From positions 468,501 to 532,500 of the forward strand of contig NZ_CP146069.1 in NCBI RefSeq assembly GCF_037023735.1: DNA of 64,000 bases, read 5' to 3'. The notes under the pieces were generated by a model. It was not told the DNA's origin. It made no database searches and was given only the letters and a program-made list of their open reading frames with translations. Source of the DNA: Roseovarius sp. S88 (GTDB lineage: Bacteria; Pseudomonadota; Alphaproteobacteria; Rhodobacterales; Rhodobacteraceae). Shown piece after piece: positions 33,356 through 43,065 of the stretch (positions within the stretch are counted from its first letter, which is position 1; each line of letters opens with the position of its first letter). A program made the position numbers and the translations under genes.

Positions 33356-34150
33356 ATGTCCCTTGATCTCATCGCAGCAGAAGGCCATCGCGTCACCAGC
33401 TCAATCGAGTTCGATGCGCCTCTTGCCATTCGCGGCCTGACCGTGTCCTACGGTGAAAAACCGGCGGTGTTTTCGGTTGATGCCACGTTCCACCCCGGCG
33501 AAATGACCGCCATCATCGGCCCAAATGGCGCTGGTAAATCCACCTTGCTCAAAGCTGCCCTTGGGATTGTCAAACCGCTCTCGGGTCTGATCTCTGTTTG
33601 GGGTCAACCCTTGGCCTCTGAGCGCGCCCGTATTGCCTATGTTCCACAGCGTGCCAGCGTGGACTGGGATTTCCCGACGCGGGTTCTGGACGTGGTGATG
33701 ATGGGTCAATACCGCAGCCTGGGTTTGCTGCGCCGAGTGAGCGGCGCACATCGTAAGATCGCGCTCGACAGTCTCGCACGGGTTGGAATGGAAAGTTTTG
33801 CCAGCCGCCAGATTGGGCAATTGTCCGGGGGTCAGCAACAGCGCGTCTTCCTCGCACGTGCCCTGGCGCAAGAGGCCGACCTGTACCTGCTTGATGAGCC
33901 TTTTGCCGGGGTCGATGCCGCCACCGAAAAGGCCATCATCTCTGTCCTGCAAGAGCTTCGCGCTGCCGGCAAAACCGTGGTTGCCGTGCATCACGACCTG
34001 GCCACCGTGCCGGAGTATTTTGACCGGGTTTTCCTGATCAACACCACACGCATTGCAGAAGGCACCGTAGCCGAGGCCTTTACCCAGCCCAATCTGCAAG
34101 CCGCCTATGGCGGACGTCTGGCCACCGCGCAAATGGGCGCGGCCATCTGA
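33356..34150 (+). CDS. sitB: Manganese/iron ABC transporter, ATPase
   Basis: 264 residues. Walker A is GPNGAGKST at 55-63, the signature is QLSGGQQQRVFLARALAQ, Walker B is LYLLDEPFAGVD, and the switch His lies in VVAVHHDL. It powers the SitC/SitD permease pair from the cytoplasmic face. It starts 3 bases after sitA. The protein's N-terminal 25 residues (SLDLIAAEGHRVTSSIEFDA) precede the usual start of the ABC domain and look extra. Confidence 0.96.
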   Translation: MSLDLIAAEGHRVTSSIEFDAPLAIRGLTVSYGEKPAVFSVDATFHPGEMTAIIGPNGAGKSTLLKAALGIVKPLSGLISVWGQPLASERARIAYVPQRASVDWDFPTRVLDVVMMGQYRSLGLLRRVSGAHRKIALDSLARVGMESFASRQIGQLSGGQQQRVFLARALAQEADLYLLDEPFAGVDAATEKAIISVLQELRAAGKTVVAVHHDLATVPEYFDRVFLINTTRIAEGTVAEAFTQPNLQAAYGGRLATAQMGAAI

Positions 34151-34154
34151 TCCG

Positions 34155-35354
34155 ATGCTTTTGGAGGCGCTCACCCTGCAGCTTGGCTACAACGCCACGT
34201 TGGTGACGGTCGGTGCCATGCTCTTGGGCATCGCCGCCGGGGCGACGGGCACATTCCTGTTTCTTGGCAAACGCGCTTTGGTCAGTGATGCCATCAGCCA
34301 TGCAACACTTCCTGGTGTGGCGCTGGCCTTTATGCTCATGGTGGCGTTTGGCGGCGATGGTCGATCTCTATTAGGATTATTGCTGGGGTCTGCGGTCACT
34401 TCAGCTATCGGACTGCTCTGCGTCAGTGCGCTCACCCATCGAACGCGTCTGTCCGAGGACGCTGCCATTGGCGCGGTGCTTTCGGTGTTCTTCGGTTTTG
34501 GTATCGTGCTTCTGACCGTGATCCAGTCTATGAACGCCGGTCGACAGGCCGGGCTGGAAAGCTTCCTTCTTGGCTCCACCGCTGGAATGCTCTGGAACGA
34601 TGCCGTGGTGATTGCTTTGGGTGGAACACTTGTTTTATTGGCTGTTCTCATCCTGCGACGCCCTATGACCACCGTGGCCTTTGATCCGGAATTCGCCGCC
34701 GGAGCGGGTATGAACGTGCGCCGGATTGAGCTTGCCATGATGGGTCTGGCGATGGCGATCACAGTTGTCGGCCTCAAGATCGTAGGTCTCATCCTGATCG
34801 TGGCGCTTCTCATAATCCCTGCTGTGGCCGCCCGGTTCTGGAGCCACCGTGTTGGCCATGTGGTGTTGTTGGCTGGGGCGTTTGGCGGTGCCGCAGGCTA
34901 TGTCGGTGCGGCCATATCCGCCACGGCCCCCGCGTTGCCCACCGGTCCGATCATCGTGCTTGTGGCCTTTGCCATCTTCTTGATGTCATTGCTCATAGCT
35001 CCTGCGCGTGGCGTTCTCGCCGCCATGCTGCGCCATCGCCACTTTCAGGCGCAGGTGCACGTGCGCCAAGGTCTGCTGGCGCTGGCCACAGATCAGCCAA
35101 TTTATGAACGCCTCACACTGCGCCTGATGAAACGCCGTGGTTTAGTGCGCGCCGATGGCGTGGCCACGGAAACCGGTCAGGCCCAGGCCGCCCGCGCCCT
35201 GCTAGACGAGCGCCGCTGGCAGGTGCTGCGCTCTGATCCTGCGCATGCCGAGGCTGCGGCGCATTACGACGGGCTGACGCCACTCGACACCGTTTTGACC
35301 CCGGATCAGCTCAAAGCGCTGGATCAAGGACTTGGACCGAGGGCCACCACATGA
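34155..35354 (+). CDS. sitC: Manganese/iron ABC transporter, permease with C-terminal extension
   Basis: 399 residues from the ATG at 34155, just after sitB. Residues 1 to about 285 are the ABC-3-type permease with eight or so membrane helices (TFLFLGKRALVSDAISHATL, then GLKIVGLILIVALLIIPAVA). About 110 more residues (HFQAQVHVRQGLLALATDQP, LRLMKRRGLVRADGVATE, DERRWQVLRSDPAHAEAAAH) are cytoplasmic and hydrophilic, with a winged-helix-like look as in some TroC/MntC permeases that carry DtxR-like tails. It overlaps sitD by 4 bases (ATGA). Confidence 0.9.
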   Translation: MLLEALTLQLGYNATLVTVGAMLLGIAAGATGTFLFLGKRALVSDAISHATLPGVALAFMLMVAFGGDGRSLLGLLLGSAVTSAIGLLCVSALTHRTRLSEDAAIGAVLSVFFGFGIVLLTVIQSMNAGRQAGLESFLLGSTAGMLWNDAVVIALGGTLVLLAVLILRRPMTTVAFDPEFAAGAGMNVRRIELAMMGLAMAITVVGLKIVGLILIVALLIIPAVAARFWSHRVGHVVLLAGAFGGAAGYVGAAISATAPALPTGPIIVLVAFAIFLMSLLIAPARGVLAAMLRHRHFQAQVHVRQGLLALATDQPIYERLTLRLMKRRGLVRADGVATETGQAQAARALLDERRWQVLRSDPAHAEAAAHYDGLTPLDTVLTPDQLKALDQGLGPRATT

Positions 35355-36283
35355 TGACCGGCGCCGAGTTTGTTCCTCTTTCCCTGCCGCCGTTGGTCAT
35401 CGGGATCTGCGCCGCCATAGCCTGCGCTATTCCGGGAAACTTCCTGCTTTTGCGCAAACAGGCCCTTATCGGGGATGCCATCAGCCACGTGGTTCTGCCC
35501 GGCATTGTACTCGCCTTTTTGGTGACCGGCACGCTCAGCGCATGGCCGATGATGATGGGTGCCGGCATTGCAGCTCTTGTCGCTGTGGGTCTCATAGAGG
35601 CGGTGCGGCGTCTCGGTCGGATTGAGCCGGGCGCGGCCATGGGGGTGGTGTTCACGGCGATGTTTGCAGGCGGCGTCTTGCTGCTTGAGCAATCGGACAC
35701 GTCGTCTGTACATCTCGATGTGGAACACGCGCTTTATGGTAATCTGGAAAGCCTGATTTGGCTCGACGCCACTGGGTGGTCTTCGCTCTTTGATCTTGAG
35801 GCGCTGGCCGGAATGCCGCCTGAACTGTGGCGCATGGCGATCACCACGCTTTTTGTGCTTGTGATGTGCGTCCTCTTCTGGCGGCCGCTCAAACTTTCCA
35901 CGTTCGACGAAGGGTTTGCACAAACCATTGGGTTACCAGTGAATCACATTGGTCTTGGCCTTGTTGTCACCGCCGCCATCGCTGCTGTTGCCGCCTTTGA
36001 TGCGGTGGGATCAATCATCGTCATCGCCATGTTTATCTGCCCGCCTGCAGCGGCTCGTATGATGACCAACAGCTTGGAGGCACAGGTTTTGTGGTCCGTC
36101 GTCTTTGCCACAGTTTCAGCAGTGCTGGGATATGTTCTGGCCGGATATGGCCCGCTTTGGTTGGGATTTGAGAATGCCGTCAGCGCGGCAGGGATGATCG
36201 CTACAGTGTCGGGGAGTATCCTTTCCCTCGCCGCTGCTTTTGGCCCGTGCCGCATCCGTGGTGGTGCGCCGGTTGAGGCCTAG
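35351..36283 (+). CDS. sitD: Manganese/iron ABC transporter, second permease
   Basis: 310 residues, an ABC-3 permease without the extension found in SitC. FLLLRKQALIGDAISHVVLP and SIIVIAMFICPPAAARMMTN match the same positions in SitC. It forms the channel with SitC. Its TAG stop shares the bases CTAG at 36280-36283 with the stop of the convergent gene. Confidence 0.93.
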   Translation: MMTGAEFVPLSLPPLVIGICAAIACAIPGNFLLLRKQALIGDAISHVVLPGIVLAFLVTGTLSAWPMMMGAGIAALVAVGLIEAVRRLGRIEPGAAMGVVFTAMFAGGVLLLEQSDTSSVHLDVEHALYGNLESLIWLDATGWSSLFDLEALAGMPPELWRMAITTLFVLVMCVLFWRPLKLSTFDEGFAQTIGLPVNHIGLGLVVTAAIAAVAAFDAVGSIIVIAMFICPPAAARMMTNSLEAQVLWSVVFATVSAVLGYVLAGYGPLWLGFENAVSAAGMIATVSGSILSLAAAFGPCRIRGGAPVEA

Positions 36284-36999
36284 TCCACATACCCAAGGCT
36301 TTGCGCCAGAGCCGCCAGACCCGGTGCCAGCATATCCTGCGGATGACAGGCCGTGCAGGGTACAGCCTGATGTTCCAACGCCTGCATATGAAGCCCTGGA
36401 ACCTCCGAGATCACGATGACCTCTTGCCCCAACCAATAGGGTCGTGTGGCCGCCAATTCGACACCCATAAGATGCCCTGTCGCGGCGGCGGCGTCACCTG
36501 TCACGCCAGCCTTGCGCAGATGCGCCGCCAACCTCTCGGGCTGGCTCATGCTGTCGGCGAGGGCCGAGGCATCCAACCTGTCTGCCCCACCTAACGCTGA
36601 TAACAAACGTTGAGTGATAACCGATTGCACGCTGACCACTTCATCTGCACTGATCTGAAGCCAATGTGTGACGTCGCCATGGGTTACAACGATCACACCA
36701 GCCCAGTTCGGTTTCGACGCCAACGCACCTGCAACCCAAAGCCGGACCCAACCGCTAATGACATCTGGCGGGCTTTTCTGTTCGAGATTGGACAGGCTAA
36801 TCCCATCGCCAGGCAAAACCGCGACGGGCAACGCCTCAGCGTCTCCATCTCCAATTCGCACCACTGGGCCATCTTTGACCAACAGCGCTAGTGAGGCTCC
36901 ACTCTCAGAGGCTGCGACTTCTTCTAGCAATTGCGCCCCGTCCATGCGGAACCCGCGCACGCCACTTGGCGTGCGACCTAGAAGTGCCCAGACACTCAA
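36280..36999 (-). CDS. Divergent, N-terminally reduced DgoK-like protein
   Basis: 239 residues, shorter than 2-dehydro-3-deoxygalactonokinase (DgoK, near 300). The part LEQKSPPDVISGWVRLWVAGAL matches the DgoK segment before the active site, and VVTHGDVTHWLQIS stands where DgoK has a T-H-S-K-W motif; LLSALGG and TGHLMGVELAATRPYWLGQ fit the later part. The N-terminal nucleotide-binding region is mostly missing and the active-site residues are altered, so a kinase activity is doubtful. It overlaps the TIGR01244 gene by 4 bases, which suggests they work together. Assignment is tentative. Confidence 0.5.
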   Translation of the reverse strand: MSVWALLGRTPSGVRGFRMDGAQLLEEVAASESGASLALLVKDGPVVRIGDGDAEALPVAVLPGDGISLSNLEQKSPPDVISGWVRLWVAGALASKPNWAGVIVVTHGDVTHWLQISADEVVSVQSVITQRLLSALGGADRLDASALADSMSQPERLAAHLRKAGVTGDAAAATGHLMGVELAATRPYWLGQEVIVISEVPGLHMQALEHQAVPCTACHPQDMLAPGLAALAQSLGYVD

Positions 37000-37412
37000 C
37001 GGTTTGACAATTGCTGGATCAAAGGCCCCATGTCATAGCCTGCCTTGGCGGCACGACTGACAATCTCCTGATCATCCAAACGGCCATATTGCGCAATGCT
37101 CCAAAGCATGGTGCAGCGTGTACCGGACCGGCAATAGGCCAGGATCGGCTTGGGCATCTCATCAAGTGCTGCGGTGAACTCGGACATTGCCTCTTGCGTG
37201 ACCATGCCAGACACAATCGGAATCCACCGTATTTCCAGCCCTTCCTGCGCGGCGGCGTCCTCAATAGCAGAATAATCGGTCTGCCCCATCTCTTCACCAT
37301 CAGGCCGGTTGCAAAGGAGTGAGCGAAACCCGGCCCCGGCGATTTCCTTCATATGCGCCACATCAATTTGCGGCGAAACGGCAAAATCATCGGTTAACTG
37401 GCGGATGTCCAT
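36996..37412 (-). CDS. TIGR01244 family phosphatase/sulfurtransferase-like protein
   Basis: 138 residues. MDIRQLTDDFAVSPQIDVAH, FRSLLCNRPDGEEMGQTDYS and the phosphatase-type loop AYCRSGTRCTMLW (C-x5-R) match TIGR01244, a dual-specificity-phosphatase-like family often fused to beta-lactamase-fold proteins in alphaproteobacteria and linked there with sulfide or sulfur metabolism (BLH/Blh). The catalytic Cys is in the CRSGTR loop. It starts an operon with the DgoK-like protein. Confidence 0.88.
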   Translation of the reverse strand: MDIRQLTDDFAVSPQIDVAHMKEIAGAGFRSLLCNRPDGEEMGQTDYSAIEDAAAQEGLEIRWIPIVSGMVTQEAMSEFTAALDEMPKPILAYCRSGTRCTMLWSIAQYGRLDDQEIVSRAAKAGYDMGPLIQQLSNR

Positions 37413-37528
37413 GTCACGTTCCTTTTTAGCTCTGGTTTATATGTCGCGATTAGAGGCTCAATTTCAATGCCAATCCCGTTGACATTCGGCCAATGGCTGC
37501 CAAGGCTGCACCGGATTAACGCAAGGGG

Positions 37529-40500
37529 ATGGTCATGCAAGGCGCCTGGGAATTCTGGATTGATCGCGGTGGCACGTTTACCGATATCGTAGCCCTTGAT
37601 CCCAAGGGAGAGGTGCACACCCACAAGCTTTTGTCGGAAAACCCCGAACGCTATGCCGACGCCGCTGTGCAGGGCATCCGCGATGTGATGGGTGTGACCG
37701 AAGCTTTCCCGGACAACGCCATTCAGGCGGTTAAGATGGGCACGACCGTGGCCACCAACGCCCTCTTGGAACGCAAAGGCGAACGGGTGCTCTTGGTCAT
37801 CACCAAAGGCTACCGCGATCTTTTGCGCATCGGGTATCAAACGCGCCCACGTCTCTTTGACCTTGAAATAAAGCGTCCTGATCTTCTCTACGAAGATGTC
37901 ATTGAGATGGACGAGCGACTCGGAGCTGAAGGCGAAGTTGTTCGTCCGCTTGACGACGTTCCGGTGCGTGCCGCCATGCAGGAGGCTTTTGATCGGGGAA
38001 TTCGCGCAATAGCCATTGCCGGGCTGCACGCCTATTGTAATCCCACTCATGAGAATCGCGTCGCCGACATTGCGCGCGAGATCGGCTTTACGCAGATCTC
38101 CACCAGCGCCGAGGTTTCGCGTCTGGCGAAACTCGTCGGTCGTGGGGACACCACCGTGGTCGACGCGTATCTCTCGCCCATCCTGCGACGTTATGTAGAT
38201 CAGGTGGCCGGCGCGCTTGATCTGGGTCGCGCCTGTCATCAGCTTCTGTTCATGCAGTCCAATGGTGGCCTCACGGAGGCGCGCCGCTTTCAGGGGCGTG
38301 ATGCGATCCTGTCGGGTCCTGCAGGCGGCATCGTCGGCATGACACAGACCGGAGAAGCCGCAGGCTTTGACAAGCTCATCGGGTTTGACATGGGGGGCAC
38401 ATCCACAGATGTCAGCCACTATGCTGGAGAATTTGAACGCAGCTTTGAAACGGAAGTTGCAGGCGTGCGCATGCGCGCGCCGATGATGGATATCCATACG
38501 GTAGCGGCCGGTGGAGGCAGCATCTGCAAGTTTGAGGATGGCCGTTTCCAGGTTGGCCCGGAAAGCGCCGGGGCGGATCCTGGTCCGGCGTGCTATCGCC
38601 GGGGTGGGCCTTTGGCTGTGACCGACTGCAATGTCATGCTGGGTAAGCTGAACCCAGATCACTTTCCGGCGGTCTTTGGTCCTGAGGGCGATGAAAGACT
38701 CGACCCTGAAACTGTGCGCGCCAAGTTCGGTGAACTGGCTCAATCTGTCGCTGAACAAACCGGTGAGGCCCTACGCAGCCCGGAGGACATGGCCGAAGGT
38801 TTCCTGCGTATTGCCGTCGACAACATGGCGAACGCCATCAAGAAGATCAGTGTGCAGCGTGGTCATGATGTGACCGGATACACCTTGCAATGCTTTGGCG
38901 GTGCAGGCGGGCAGCATGCCTGCCTTGTCGCTGATGCACTGGGCATGCGTCGCGTGCTCATACATCCATACGCTGGCGTGTTGTCGGCCTTCGGTATGGG
39001 ACTGGCGCAAATTTCTTCTATGAAGGAAACTCAGCTTGACCTGCCTTTGGATCAAATCGACACCGCGCTCACAAGAGGTCAAACGCTTGGTGATGAAACT
39101 GTCGCTGATGTCGCCGCACAGGGCGGACAGAACATCGAGACAGAAACCCGCCTGCATCTTCGCTATGATGGTTCACACCAGACCATCCCGGTCGCCGGCC
39201 TTACCGAGAACGCCGCCCGCGCCGAGTTCGAAACCCTGCATAAGCAACGCTACGGGTTCATCTCGCCGACACGTGGCATTGTTATCGACATGATCAGTGT
39301 CGAAGCTGCCGGAGCAAGCGGTGTCGAGGCGCGTGCGCCAGTGATCACCGGGACCGGGGCGATCAAAGCTAAAGTGCCCGTTTTCACAGAAGGCGGCTGG
39401 CAGGACGTGCCGCTTTACGATCGTGAAACGCTCACGCCTGAAACGGGTATCAAAGGTCCTGCCATTATCACCGAACCCACTGGCACCAACATGGTCGAGC
39501 CGGGCTGGTCTGCGCGTCTGGACGATTTGGGCAACCTCATTCTGGAGCGCTCAGAGAGTGCGAAACGCACAGAGGCCGCAGGCACCAAAGCCGACCCGGT
39601 CTTGCTGGAGGTGTTCAACAACCTCTTTATGTCCGTGGCCGATCAGATGGGTGCGACGCTGGCCAATACATCCTGGTCGGTCAATATTAAGGAACGCCTG
39701 GATTTCTCCTGTGCGATCTTCGATGAGTTGGGCGATCTCGTGGCCAACGCACCCCATGTGCCGGTGCACCTTGGCTCTATGTCGGACTCGATAAAAACTG
39801 TCATGCGCCTCAACCCGGATGTGAAACCTGGCGACGCCTATATGCTCAATTCGCCCTACAATGGCGGCACGCATTTGCCTGATGTCACAGTGGTCACACC
39901 CGTCTTTGTGGGCGACAAACCGGTCTTCTGGCTCGGCTCGCGAGGGCATCACGCCGATATTGGGGGGCGCACACCCGGAAGCGCCCCGCCCGACAGCAGC
40001 CATATCGAAGAAGAAGGTGTTTTGATCGATAACGTTAAGCTGGTTGATGAAGGCACATTCCTCGACACTATGGCCGAAGAGATCCTCGCATCTGGTACGT
40101 ACCCCTGTCGCAACGTGATGCAGAACATGGCCGATCTCAAGGCGCAGGTTGCCGCCAACGAAACCGGTCGGCAAGAGCTGCTGAAAGTGGTGGATAACTT
40201 TGGCATCGACGTTGTGACCGCGTATATGGGCCACGTGCAGGATAACGCCGAAGAAAGCGTGCGGCGCGTGGTAGACCGGCTCAAGGACGGGCAATTTACC
40301 TATCCGATGGACCATGGGGCGGTGATTGAGGTCAAGGTCAGTGTCAACCGTGATGCCCGAGAGGCCACGATTGATTTCACCGGAACATCGCCACAACATT
40401 CTGGCAATTACAACGCGCCCAAATCCATCTGCCGTGCGGTTGTCTTGTATGTCTTCCGCACCATGGTTGGTGCCGACATCCCGCTGAACGAAGGGTGTCT

Positions 40501-41110
40501 GAAACCTCTGAACATCATCATCCCTGATGGCTCCATGCTCAATCCCGAGCGCCCTGCGGCAGTGATCTCGGGCAACACCGAAGTCAGCCAAGCCACCTGC
40601 AACGCGCTTTACGGCGCGCTGCGTGTCATTGCCGGAAGCCAGGCCACGATGAACAACTTTGTCTGGGGGAATAACGATTTTCAGAACTATGAAACCATCT
40701 GCGGCGGCACCGGCGCGGGACCAGGTTTTCAAGGCTGCGATGCGATCCAGGGCCATATGACCAACACGCGCATGACCGATCCCGAAATACTGGAAAAACG
40801 CTTCCCCGTGCGACTGGAGACTTTCACCATTCGCAACGGTTCAGGCGGTGCGGGCAAGTGGCGCGGCGGGCATGGCGTGATCCGCACCTTGCGGTTTCTG
40901 GAACCTGTGACCGTCACCACGCTTTCTAATCACCGCATTATCCCGCCTTTTGGTGGTGACGGCGGTGATCCAGGGAAGGTTGGCCGCAACTGGGCCGAAC
41001 TCCCCGATGGCACGGTCCGCGATATGGCGGGCAATGATGAGATAGATCTGCCCGCAGGATCGGTCTTTGGTATGGAAACCCCTGGTGGCGGTGGGTGGGG
41101 CAAAGCCTGA
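37529..41110 (+). CDS. Fused hydantoinase/5-oxoprolinase (HyuA-HyuB)
   Basis: 1193 residues in one chain. Residues 1 to about 680 are the HyuA-like half: [17 protein letters not shown] at the start, [18 protein letters not shown] and [19 protein letters not shown] are ATP-binding motifs. The rest is the HyuB-like half: [40 protein letters not shown] and [20 protein letters not shown]. 5-Oxoprolinase opens 5-oxoproline to glutamate with ATP; related enzymes open hydantoins. The fused form of about 1200-1300 residues is typical of true 5-oxoprolinase of the glutathione cycle, though the substrate is not proven. It stands alone. Confidence 0.93.
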   Translation: MVMQGAWEFWIDRGGTFTDIVALDPKGEVHTHKLLSENPERYADAAVQGIRDVMGVTEAFPDNAIQAVKMGTTVATNALLERKGERVLLVITKGYRDLLRIGYQTRPRLFDLEIKRPDLLYEDVIEMDERLGAEGEVVRPLDDVPVRAAMQEAFDRGIRAIAIAGLHAYCNPTHENRVADIAREIGFTQISTSAEVSRLAKLVGRGDTTVVDAYLSPILRRYVDQVAGALDLGRACHQLLFMQSNGGLTEARRFQGRDAILSGPAGGIVGMTQTGEAAGFDKLIGFDMGGTSTDVSHYAGEFERSFETEVAGVRMRAPMMDIHTVAAGGGSICKFEDGRFQVGPESAGADPGPACYRRGGPLAVTDCNVMLGKLNPDHFPAVFGPEGDERLDPETVRAKFGELAQSVAEQTGEALRSPEDMAEGFLRIAVDNMANAIKKISVQRGHDVTGYTLQCFGGAGGQHACLVADALGMRRVLIHPYAGVLSAFGMGLAQISSMKETQLDLPLDQIDTALTRGQTLGDETVADVAAQGGQNIETETRLHLRYDGSHQTIPVAGLTENAARAEFETLHKQRYGFISPTRGIVIDMISVEAAGASGVEARAPVITGTGAIKAKVPVFTEGGWQDVPLYDRETLTPETGIKGPAIITEPTGTNMVEPGWSARLDDLGNLILERSESAKRTEAAGTKADPVLLEVFNNLFMSVADQMGATLANTSWSVNIKERLDFSCAIFDELGDLVANAPHVPVHLGSMSDSIKTVMRLNPDVKPGDAYMLNSPYNGGTHLPDVTVVTPVFVGDKPVFWLGSRGHHADIGGRTPGSAPPDSSHIEEEGVLIDNVKLVDEGTFLDTMAEEILASGTYPCRNVMQNMADLKAQVAANETGRQELLKVVDNFGIDVVTAYMGHVQDNAEESVRRVVDRLKDGQFTYPMDHGAVIEVKVSVNRDAREATIDFTGTSPQHSGNYNAPKSICRAVVLYVFRTMVGADIPLNEGCLKPLNIIIPDGSMLNPERPAAVISGNTEVSQATCNALYGALRVIAGSQATMNNFVWGNNDFQNYETICGGTGAGPGFQGCDAIQGHMTNTRMTDPEILEKRFPVRLETFTIRNGSGGAGKWRGGHGVIRTLRFLEPVTVTTLSNHRIIPPFGGDGGDPGKVGRNWAELPDGTVRDMAGNDEIDLPAGSVFGMETPGGGGWGKA

Positions 41111-41159
41111 CACCGGATTCGTGATTTGCCTGGACGCGTGCGGCCGATACTGTGGGTCT

Positions 41160-41912
41160 ATGCATCTTCGTGCCGGCGTTGTTCTGATACTGATCTGCCT
41201 GTGGCCACACACGGCCAAGGCGCAATCCTGCGCCCATGCGCTTGTCCTGGGCCTGGATGTCTCGCTTTCGGTGGACGCGCAGGATTTCGCACTGCAACGC
41301 CAGGGGCTGGCGAATGCCCTTCTGGATCCGGCGGTCTCGGATGCGATGCTTCATATGCCCGGAGGTCATGTTGAAGTTGCGGTGTTCGAGTGGAGCGGGG
41401 AATTTGATCAGGTCATCCTGGTCAACTGGACTGTTGTCGACAATCTCGCAACGCTGCTGGACATTGCACAAGCCCTGCGTGACCGTCCAGCCATGGATCG
41501 CACGGGTCGGACGGCCATCGGCGCAGCGATGCTTTTCGCGCTCGAACTGATGAAACAGCGGGATGGTTGTGCCCGCCACACCCTGGACATTTCCGGGGAT
41601 GGTCCAAGCAATCAGGGCCCTGCACCTGAATTGATCCGAGACCAGATGAATCGTGCCGGTTTCATTGTCAATGCGCTGGTGATTGAGAACAACTTCAACG
41701 ATCCCGAGCCGTCGGCCTCGCCGCCGCTTGGTCCCTATTACCGCGACCGTGTGATCACTGGACCCGCCGCGTTCGCCGAGCTCATTTTTGGGTTTGAGAA
41801 CTACGAGGATGCGATGCGCCGCAAGCTGTTGCGCGAACTGACCCCGATCGTTGCAGCAGACCGGCCAGATGACACTGATCGGTCTTTGTTGCGTCGTGCA
41901 GGTCTGGACTAG
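41160..41912 (+). CDS. DUF1194 (von Willebrand factor A-like) exported protein
   Basis: 250 residues from the ATG at 41160; the upstream frame only extends into the oxoprolinase gene. A signal peptide (MHLRAGVVLILICLWPHTAKA) precedes ALVLGLDVSLSVDAQDFALQ, which has the D-x-S-x-S metal-ion site of VWA domains, and HTLDISGDGPSNQG later. DUF1194 proteins are common in Rhodobacterales and of unknown function, possibly periplasmic adhesion or scaffold proteins. Its TAG stop shares the CTAG at 41909-41912 with the stop of the convergent sbtA-like gene. Confidence 0.85.
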   Translation: MHLRAGVVLILICLWPHTAKAQSCAHALVLGLDVSLSVDAQDFALQRQGLANALLDPAVSDAMLHMPGGHVEVAVFEWSGEFDQVILVNWTVVDNLATLLDIAQALRDRPAMDRTGRTAIGAAMLFALELMKQRDGCARHTLDISGDGPSNQGPAPELIRDQMNRAGFIVNALVIENNFNDPEPSASPPLGPYYRDRVITGPAAFAELIFGFENYEDAMRRKLLRELTPIVAADRPDDTDRSLLRRAGLD

Positions 41913-42970
41913 ATGCCAATCACCAAGTTTGCCAACCAAACCCAAAGCGGAATGCTCAAGATAGCCACCGGCGTGCCCAGACCTGTCGACGCGCCAACAT
42001 AAGCTGAAGGATTCGCCTCGGGCAGGGCGGCGCGCATGGTCGGCGGACCGGAAATGTCCGAGCTGGACGCCGCCATGACCGCCAGAAGCACCACACCGCC
42101 CGCGGAAAATCCGGTCAGGTGATGTGCAATCAAACCAAGCCCAAACCCGATCAGCCCGTGCACCAATGGCGCAGTCAGCCCATAAAGCACATAAGCGTGC
42201 GCCACTTTACGCAGCTCCGAGAGGCGCGACCACGCCTCCATCCCCATGATAAGCATCAGGATTGACAACAACCCTTTAAAGAGCGGCTCGTAGAAACTCT
42301 GATACACCACGTCTGGCTTGGCCAGCACACCCAATGCCAACCCCAAAAGAAGCGCTGAAATCGCCGGGCTGCGCAACGTATCGACCAGAATACCGCGTAC
42401 CAGCTCTCTGTTCACGTGGAACGCCGCGCCACCGGTGCCGCCGCCCATCGTAACCGTTCCATCCGATGTCGCGTTTTGAGATGCAGTATGCTGGGCACTC
42501 ATGCGGCCAAGGACCACGGCCGTAACCAGTGCTGCGATATCCATGAATGGATAAAGCGCCCCGATGAAGCCTTCAAATGCAATACCATCGGCATCCAGCA
42601 TCGCCATCGCCGCCGCCAACGTTGAGGCCGAGACAGCACCGAAGAGACCAGCTGTCGCCATGCCGTCTATCTTGGAGACTCCATTGAGTCGGGCCAACGC
42701 CCGGGTGCCGAGCGCAACAATGGCAATGCCCGTCAGAGCCGCGGCCAGTGCTGGAATCACAAGCGACAGAAGATCCGCATCGCGAACGGACATACCCGCG
42801 CCAAGGCCAACTTTGAGCAAGAGCAGGATAACGATGAACTTATAAACCGGCTGCGGTACCTCAAATTTGCTGCCCAAAGCAGCAAGCATCATACCTCCCA
42901 GAAGGAAGGACAATGTGGGCTTCTGCAACTGGTCAAGCACGGTTGTACCAATGTCCATCATGATCTGCAT
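41909..42970 (-). CDS. sbtA: SbtA-family sodium-dependent bicarbonate transporter
   Basis: 353 residues from the ATG at 42970 (GGAG upstream). About ten membrane helices. LQKPTLSFLLGGMMLAALGS, KVGLGAGMSVRDADLLSLVI and SSSDISGPPTMRAALPEANP are typical of DUF897/SbtA. In cyanobacteria SbtA brings in bicarbonate with sodium; whether the substrate is the same in proteobacteria is not established. A LysR gene is divergent 95 bases away and probably controls it. No SbtB-like PII gene is next to it. Confidence 0.88.
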   Translation of the reverse strand: MQIMMDIGTTVLDQLQKPTLSFLLGGMMLAALGSKFEVPQPVYKFIVILLLLKVGLGAGMSVRDADLLSLVIPALAAALTGIAIVALGTRALARLNGVSKIDGMATAGLFGAVSASTLAAAMAMLDADGIAFEGFIGALYPFMDIAALVTAVVLGRMSAQHTASQNATSDGTVTMGGGTGGAAFHVNRELVRGILVDTLRSPAISALLLGLALGVLAKPDVVYQSFYEPLFKGLLSILMLIMGMEAWSRLSELRKVAHAYVLYGLTAPLVHGLIGFGLGLIAHHLTGFSAGGVVLLAVMAASSSDISGPPTMRAALPEANPSAYVGASTGLGTPVAILSIPLWVWLANLVIGI

Positions 42971-43018
42971 GGGCGGTCTCCTATTTGCGTTAGTTGGCAG
43001 ATAGAGCAGAAGTGTACG

Positions 43019-43040
43019 CATAAAAAATATATCTTTTATG
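43019..43040. promoter_or_regulatory. Dyad in the sbtA-lysR divergent promoter
   Basis: CATAAAA (43019-43025) and TTTTATG (43034-43040) are inverted repeats between the divergent sbtA-like and lysR genes; a second weak GTTC...GAAC dyad lies closer to lysR. Candidate LysR binding site. Confidence 0.4.
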
Positions 43041-43065
43041 AAAATTCGTTCTATTTAATGGAACT

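Noticed and set aside
37394..38758. A 454-codon minus-strand frame over the oxoprolinase gene
   Set aside because: No motif, no ribosome site, and the plus strand encodes a clear HyuA domain.
39551..40756. A 401-codon minus-strand frame over the HyuB half
   Set aside because: Same reason: shadow of the real gene, His/Arg-rich sequence.
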